Below are positions 5,990-7,754 of a stretch of DNA of 7,754 nt, in pieces. Position numbers and translations under genes: made by a program. The stretch is from Actinomycetes bacterium (GTDB lineage Bacteria > Actinomycetota > Acidimicrobiia > Acidimicrobiales > Palsa-688), in assembly GCA_021827225.1 (NCBI GenBank), contig JAKAXG010000193.1, positions 1-7,754 on the forward strand, read 5' to 3'. Positions within the stretch are counted from its first letter, which is position 1. Each line of letters begins with the position of its first letter. Under the pieces are notes generated by a model. That model worked only from the letters and a program-made list of their open reading frames with translations, ran no database searches and was not told the origin of the DNA.

Positions 5990-6020
5990 GGGAACCGCCC
6001 CGCTGGGAACCGCTCGGATC
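5990..6020. other. convergent gap with a short direct repeat
   Basis: Only 31 bases separate the kinase stop from the ACP stop on the other strand. GGGAACCGC occurs twice, at 5990-5998 and 6005-6013, spaced 15 bases. No stem-loop with a T-tract is visible, so termination of the two converging operons probably relies on Rho or on sequences inside the genes. Confidence 0.4.
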
Positions 6021-6263
6021 TCAGGCCCGGGTTTCCAGGTACCCGACGCAGCCCTCCAGCGTCGCCAGTTCCGGGTAGTCCCTTTCAGGGATGTCCAGGC
6101 CGGTGCGCTCGTGCAGGCCGACGACGAAGTTCAAGAAGTCGATGGAGTCCATGTCCAGGGCCTCCTGGATGGTCTCACGGGGTTCGATGCCGCCCAGGTC
6201 CGCTTCGGGTGCGACCTCCCGGATGGCGGTGCGTACCAGATCCATGGCGTCGTCGCGGGTCAT
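6021..6263 (-). CDS. acyl carrier protein
   Basis: An 80-residue acidic carrier protein. The phosphopantetheine attachment site is Ser40 in ALDMDSIDFLNFVVGL (DSI in place of the usual DSL). The flanking helices also fit: helix I is MTRDDAMDLVRTAIREVAPE, and the helix II-III region ends GLDIPERDYPELATLEGCVGYL, where the family has 'IPDED...I.TV...V.YI'. It would carry acyl groups on a phosphopantetheine arm in the cytosol. The ATG overlaps the E2 stop codon in an ATGA arrangement, with GGAGG 4 bases upstream, so it is translationally coupled to the E2 gene. No ketosynthase, acyl-ACP ligase or NRPS module is visible nearby, so this is probably not the housekeeping fatty-acid ACP in its usual fab cluster. 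A specialised partner of the dehydrogenase complex is the most natural reading of the context. Confidence 0.9.
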   Translation of the reverse strand: MTRDDAMDLVRTAIREVAPEADLGGIEPRETIQEALDMDSIDFLNFVVGLHERTGLDIPERDYPELATLEGCVGYLETRA

Positions 6264-7735
6264 AGGTCCTCCGGGTGCTGCAGTAGCTCCACTATCTCGG
6301 CGAGGAAGCGGCCGCCCCGGTGGCCGTCGGAGGCCCGGTGGTCGGCCGAGAGGGTGACCGTCGTGCAGGGCCGGATCCCGAGCATCCCGGCCTCGGCCCA
6401 CGGCTTGTCCATGACCCGGCCGAAGCCGACCAGGGCCACCTGTGGGGGGTATATGACGCCGAACACCGACTCGACCCCCAGTTCCCCCAGGTTGGTGACC
6501 GTTATGGTGGGATCGCTCATCTCCGAGCTGCGCAGCCGGCCGGTCCGGGCCCGGGCGACCAGGTCGCGCAGGGCCGCCATCAACTCGTCGAGCGACAGCC
6601 GGTCGGCGTTGTGGATGGCCGGGGCCACCAGACCGCCCTGGCGGAGGGAGACGGCCACCCCCACGTGTGCCGCCGTGGCGGGGGTGAAGATGCCCTCCAC
6701 CATGAACCCGTTCATCTCCGGCACGGCGCGCGTGGCCCGGGCCACCGCCCGGATCAGGAGCACCGGCATGACCAGCCGGGTGGGGGGAGGCCGGTCGGCG
6801 TTGATGCCGGTCAGCCACCTCACCGCCGCGCTCATGTCCGCGGTGGCGCTCAGGTAGTAGTGGGGGATCTCCCGCTTGGAGCGGGCCATCAGGGCCCCGA
6901 TGGCCCTGCGCATGGCCGCCTGGTGGTCGGCCGCCCCGGTCACTGGCGGCTGGGTCACTGGCGGCTGGGTCACTGGCGGCTGGGTCACTGGCGGCTGGGT
7001 CACCGGCGGGGGGCCGGGCACGGCTCCGGCCACCGGCGGGGCCGGGGCGCATTCCACGTCGGTGGCGGTCACCGCCCCATCCGGACCGGTGCCGGTCACC
7101 GCTGCCAGGTCCAGGCCCCGGGCGGTGGCCAGGCGCCGGGCCCGGGGCGAGGACCGTATGAACGGCCGGCTGCCGGGGCGGACCGGGGGACGGGCGGCGG
7201 CGGCCGCTTCCACGTCGTGGCGGGTTACACGCCCTCCCGTCCCGGTGCCCTTGACGGTGCTCGCGTCCACCCCCAGGCGGCTGGCCAGGCGGCGCACCAT
7301 GGGCGAGGCGACGAAGCCGGGCCGGGGGGCTACCGGCGGTGGCGGCGGTACGGGCGGCGCAACCCCTGCCGTGATCGCCGGCACCGGCGCCCGCTCGGCC
7401 ACGTCCGGCACCGGCACCCGCCCGGCCACCGCCGGCACCGGCGCGGCTGCCCCAGCCGGCCAGGCTGCCGCGCCCGCCGACAGGGGTGCAGCCGCCGGCG
7501 CCCCGGCCCCGATGGTCGCCAGCGGGGTGCCGACCGGCACCTCCGCGCCCTCCGCCACCAGGAGCTGCTCGATCACCCCGCTGTCGAATATCTCCACCTC
7601 GATGGTGGATTTCTCGGTGTCGACAACGGCCACGACGTCGCCCCGCTGCACCTGGTCGCCGGGGGCGACCAGCCACTTGGTGACCGTCCCCGACTCCATG
7701 TCGGCGCCGAGCGACGGCATCTTGAACTGGCCCAC
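6260..7735 (-). CDS. dihydrolipoamide acyltransferase (E2) of a 2-oxoacid dehydrogenase complex
   Basis: The 491-residue core of a pyruvate-, branched-chain- or acetoin-type dehydrogenase complex, moving acyl groups from E1 to CoA on a lipoyl arm. In order: lipoyl domain (about 1-78) with Lys42 in DTEKSTIE; Ala/Pro linker (about 79-139) with a threefold 9-residue repeat; peripheral-subunit-binding domain 1 (about 140-177, FVASPMVRRLASRLGVD and GTGTGGRVTRHDV); a second such domain (about 191-227, RSSPRARRLATARGLDL and GTGPDGAVTATDV); a PPVTQ repeat (243-267); and the catalytic domain (269-491) with ADHRASDG (464-471), where His466 and Asp470 match the DHR..DG active site. Two binding domains are unusual. 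GTG 7735 has GGGAG 6 bases upstream and follows a probable stop of the preceding gene by 1 base. The 2-oxoacid cannot be chosen from E2 alone. Confidence 0.93.
   Translation of the reverse strand: MGQFKMPSLGADMESGTVTKWLVAPGDQVQRGDVVAVVDTEKSTIEVEIFDSGVIEQLLVAEGAEVPVGTPLATIGAGAPAAAPLSAGAAAWPAGAAAPVPAVAGRVPVPDVAERAPVPAITAGVAPPVPPPPPVAPRPGFVASPMVRRLASRLGVDASTVKGTGTGGRVTRHDVEAAAAARPPVRPGSRPFIRSSPRARRLATARGLDLAAVTGTGPDGAVTATDVECAPAPPVAGAVPGPPPVTQPPVTQPPVTQPPVTQPPVTGAADHQAAMRRAIGALMARSKREIPHYYLSATADMSAAVRWLTGINADRPPPTRLVMPVLLIRAVARATRAVPEMNGFMVEGIFTPATAAHVGVAVSLRQGGLVAPAIHNADRLSLDELMAALRDLVARARTGRLRSSEMSDPTITVTNLGELGVESVFGVIYPPQVALVGFGRVMDKPWAEAGMLGIRPCTTVTLSADHRASDGHRGGRFLAEIVELLQHPEDL
6935..7009 (-). 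repeat. 15-bp tandem repeat encoding PPVTQ in the E2 linker
   Basis: On the plus strand GTCACTGGCGGCTGG is repeated exactly four times (6939-6953, 6954-6968, 6969-6983, 6984-6998), followed by a diverged fifth copy from 6999. In the protein this gives PPVTQ four times and then PPVTG, just before the catalytic domain. Identical DNA units point to recent slippage, and the number of copies probably varies between strains. Confidence 0.95.
7364..7444 (-). repeat. 27-bp imperfect tandem repeat in the first E2 linker
   Basis: Three 9-residue units, APVPAVAGR, VPVPDVAER and APVPAITAG (residues 98-124), are encoded by diverged 27-bp repeats sharing a GGCACCGGC core on the plus strand. They lie in the flexible swinging-arm linker after the lipoyl domain. 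Greater divergence than the PPVTQ array suggests an older duplication. Confidence 0.8.
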
Positions 7736-7736
7736 C

Positions 7737-7754
7737 TCACGCTCCCAGGGCCCG
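7737..7754 (-). CDS. possible 3' end of the gene upstream of E2 (edge fragment)
   Basis: On the minus strand five codons (RALGA) lead to TGA at 7739-7737, one base before the E2 start. Such tight spacing is typical of an E1-beta to E2 junction in dehydrogenase operons, but the fragment is far too short to identify. The call rests on position alone. Confidence 0.3.
   Translation of the reverse strand, partial: RALGA

Noticed and set aside
6935..7009. CRISPR-like array
   Set aside because: The 15-bp units are directly adjacent with no spacers and encode an in-frame PPVTQ linker inside the E2 gene.
6021..7676. ACP frame extended upstream to 7676 as a 551-residue fusion protein
   Set aside because: The portion before Met at 6263 is antisense-like filler in a different frame of the E2 gene; the ACP domain is complete from that ATG, which has its own ribosome binding site.

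Overview
The window is a strongly GC-rich, densely packed bacterial segment. GC-biased third codon positions, frequent GTG/TTG starts and 1-26 bp gene overlaps fit a high-GC actinobacterium. The closest family matches I recognise are mycobacterial-type proteins: a Rip3-like M50 protease with CBS domains and an Rv0571c-like phosphoribosyltransferase/hydrolase fusion. I cannot name the species, and a deep-branching actinobacterium known only from metagenomes is possible.

Layout. (1) 1-1032, plus strand: the 3' end of a probable methylenetetrahydrofolate-reductase-like gene, overlapped by a class I SAM-dependent methyltransferase that starts at TTG. (2) 1053-2262, minus strand: an alpha/beta hydrolase preceded by a small unknown gene, converging on the methyltransferase across a GC-rich hairpin. 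(3) 2263-2415: a divergent intergenic region with a perfect 11-bp inverted repeat and a second hairpin. (4) 2416-5989, plus strand: a probable operon of an M50 membrane protease with CBS domains, a small basic protein, a STAS-domain anti-sigma-factor antagonist, a phosphoribosyltransferase/dienelactone-hydrolase-like fusion and an adenosine-specific kinase. (5) 6021-7754, minus strand: a lipoyl-dependent 2-oxoacid dehydrogenase E2 followed by an overlapping acyl carrier protein, with what may be the last codons of the preceding gene at the window edge.

How the genes may work together. The plus-strand operon combines intramembrane proteolysis under possible nucleotide sensing (CBS), partner switching (STAS) and two nucleotide-linked enzymes. 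M. tuberculosis Rv2625c (Rip3) and Rv0571c, relatives of two of these genes, belong to the DosR dormancy regulon, so a low-energy or hypoxia role is a reasonable inference. I see no DosR box here. The E2-ACP pair is the most unusual item: a dedicated ACP translationally coupled to a lipoyl-domain protein suggests either an octanoyl donor for lipoylation or direct acyl transfer from the E2 complex to an ACP. No RNA genes, insertion sequences or CRISPR arrays were seen.
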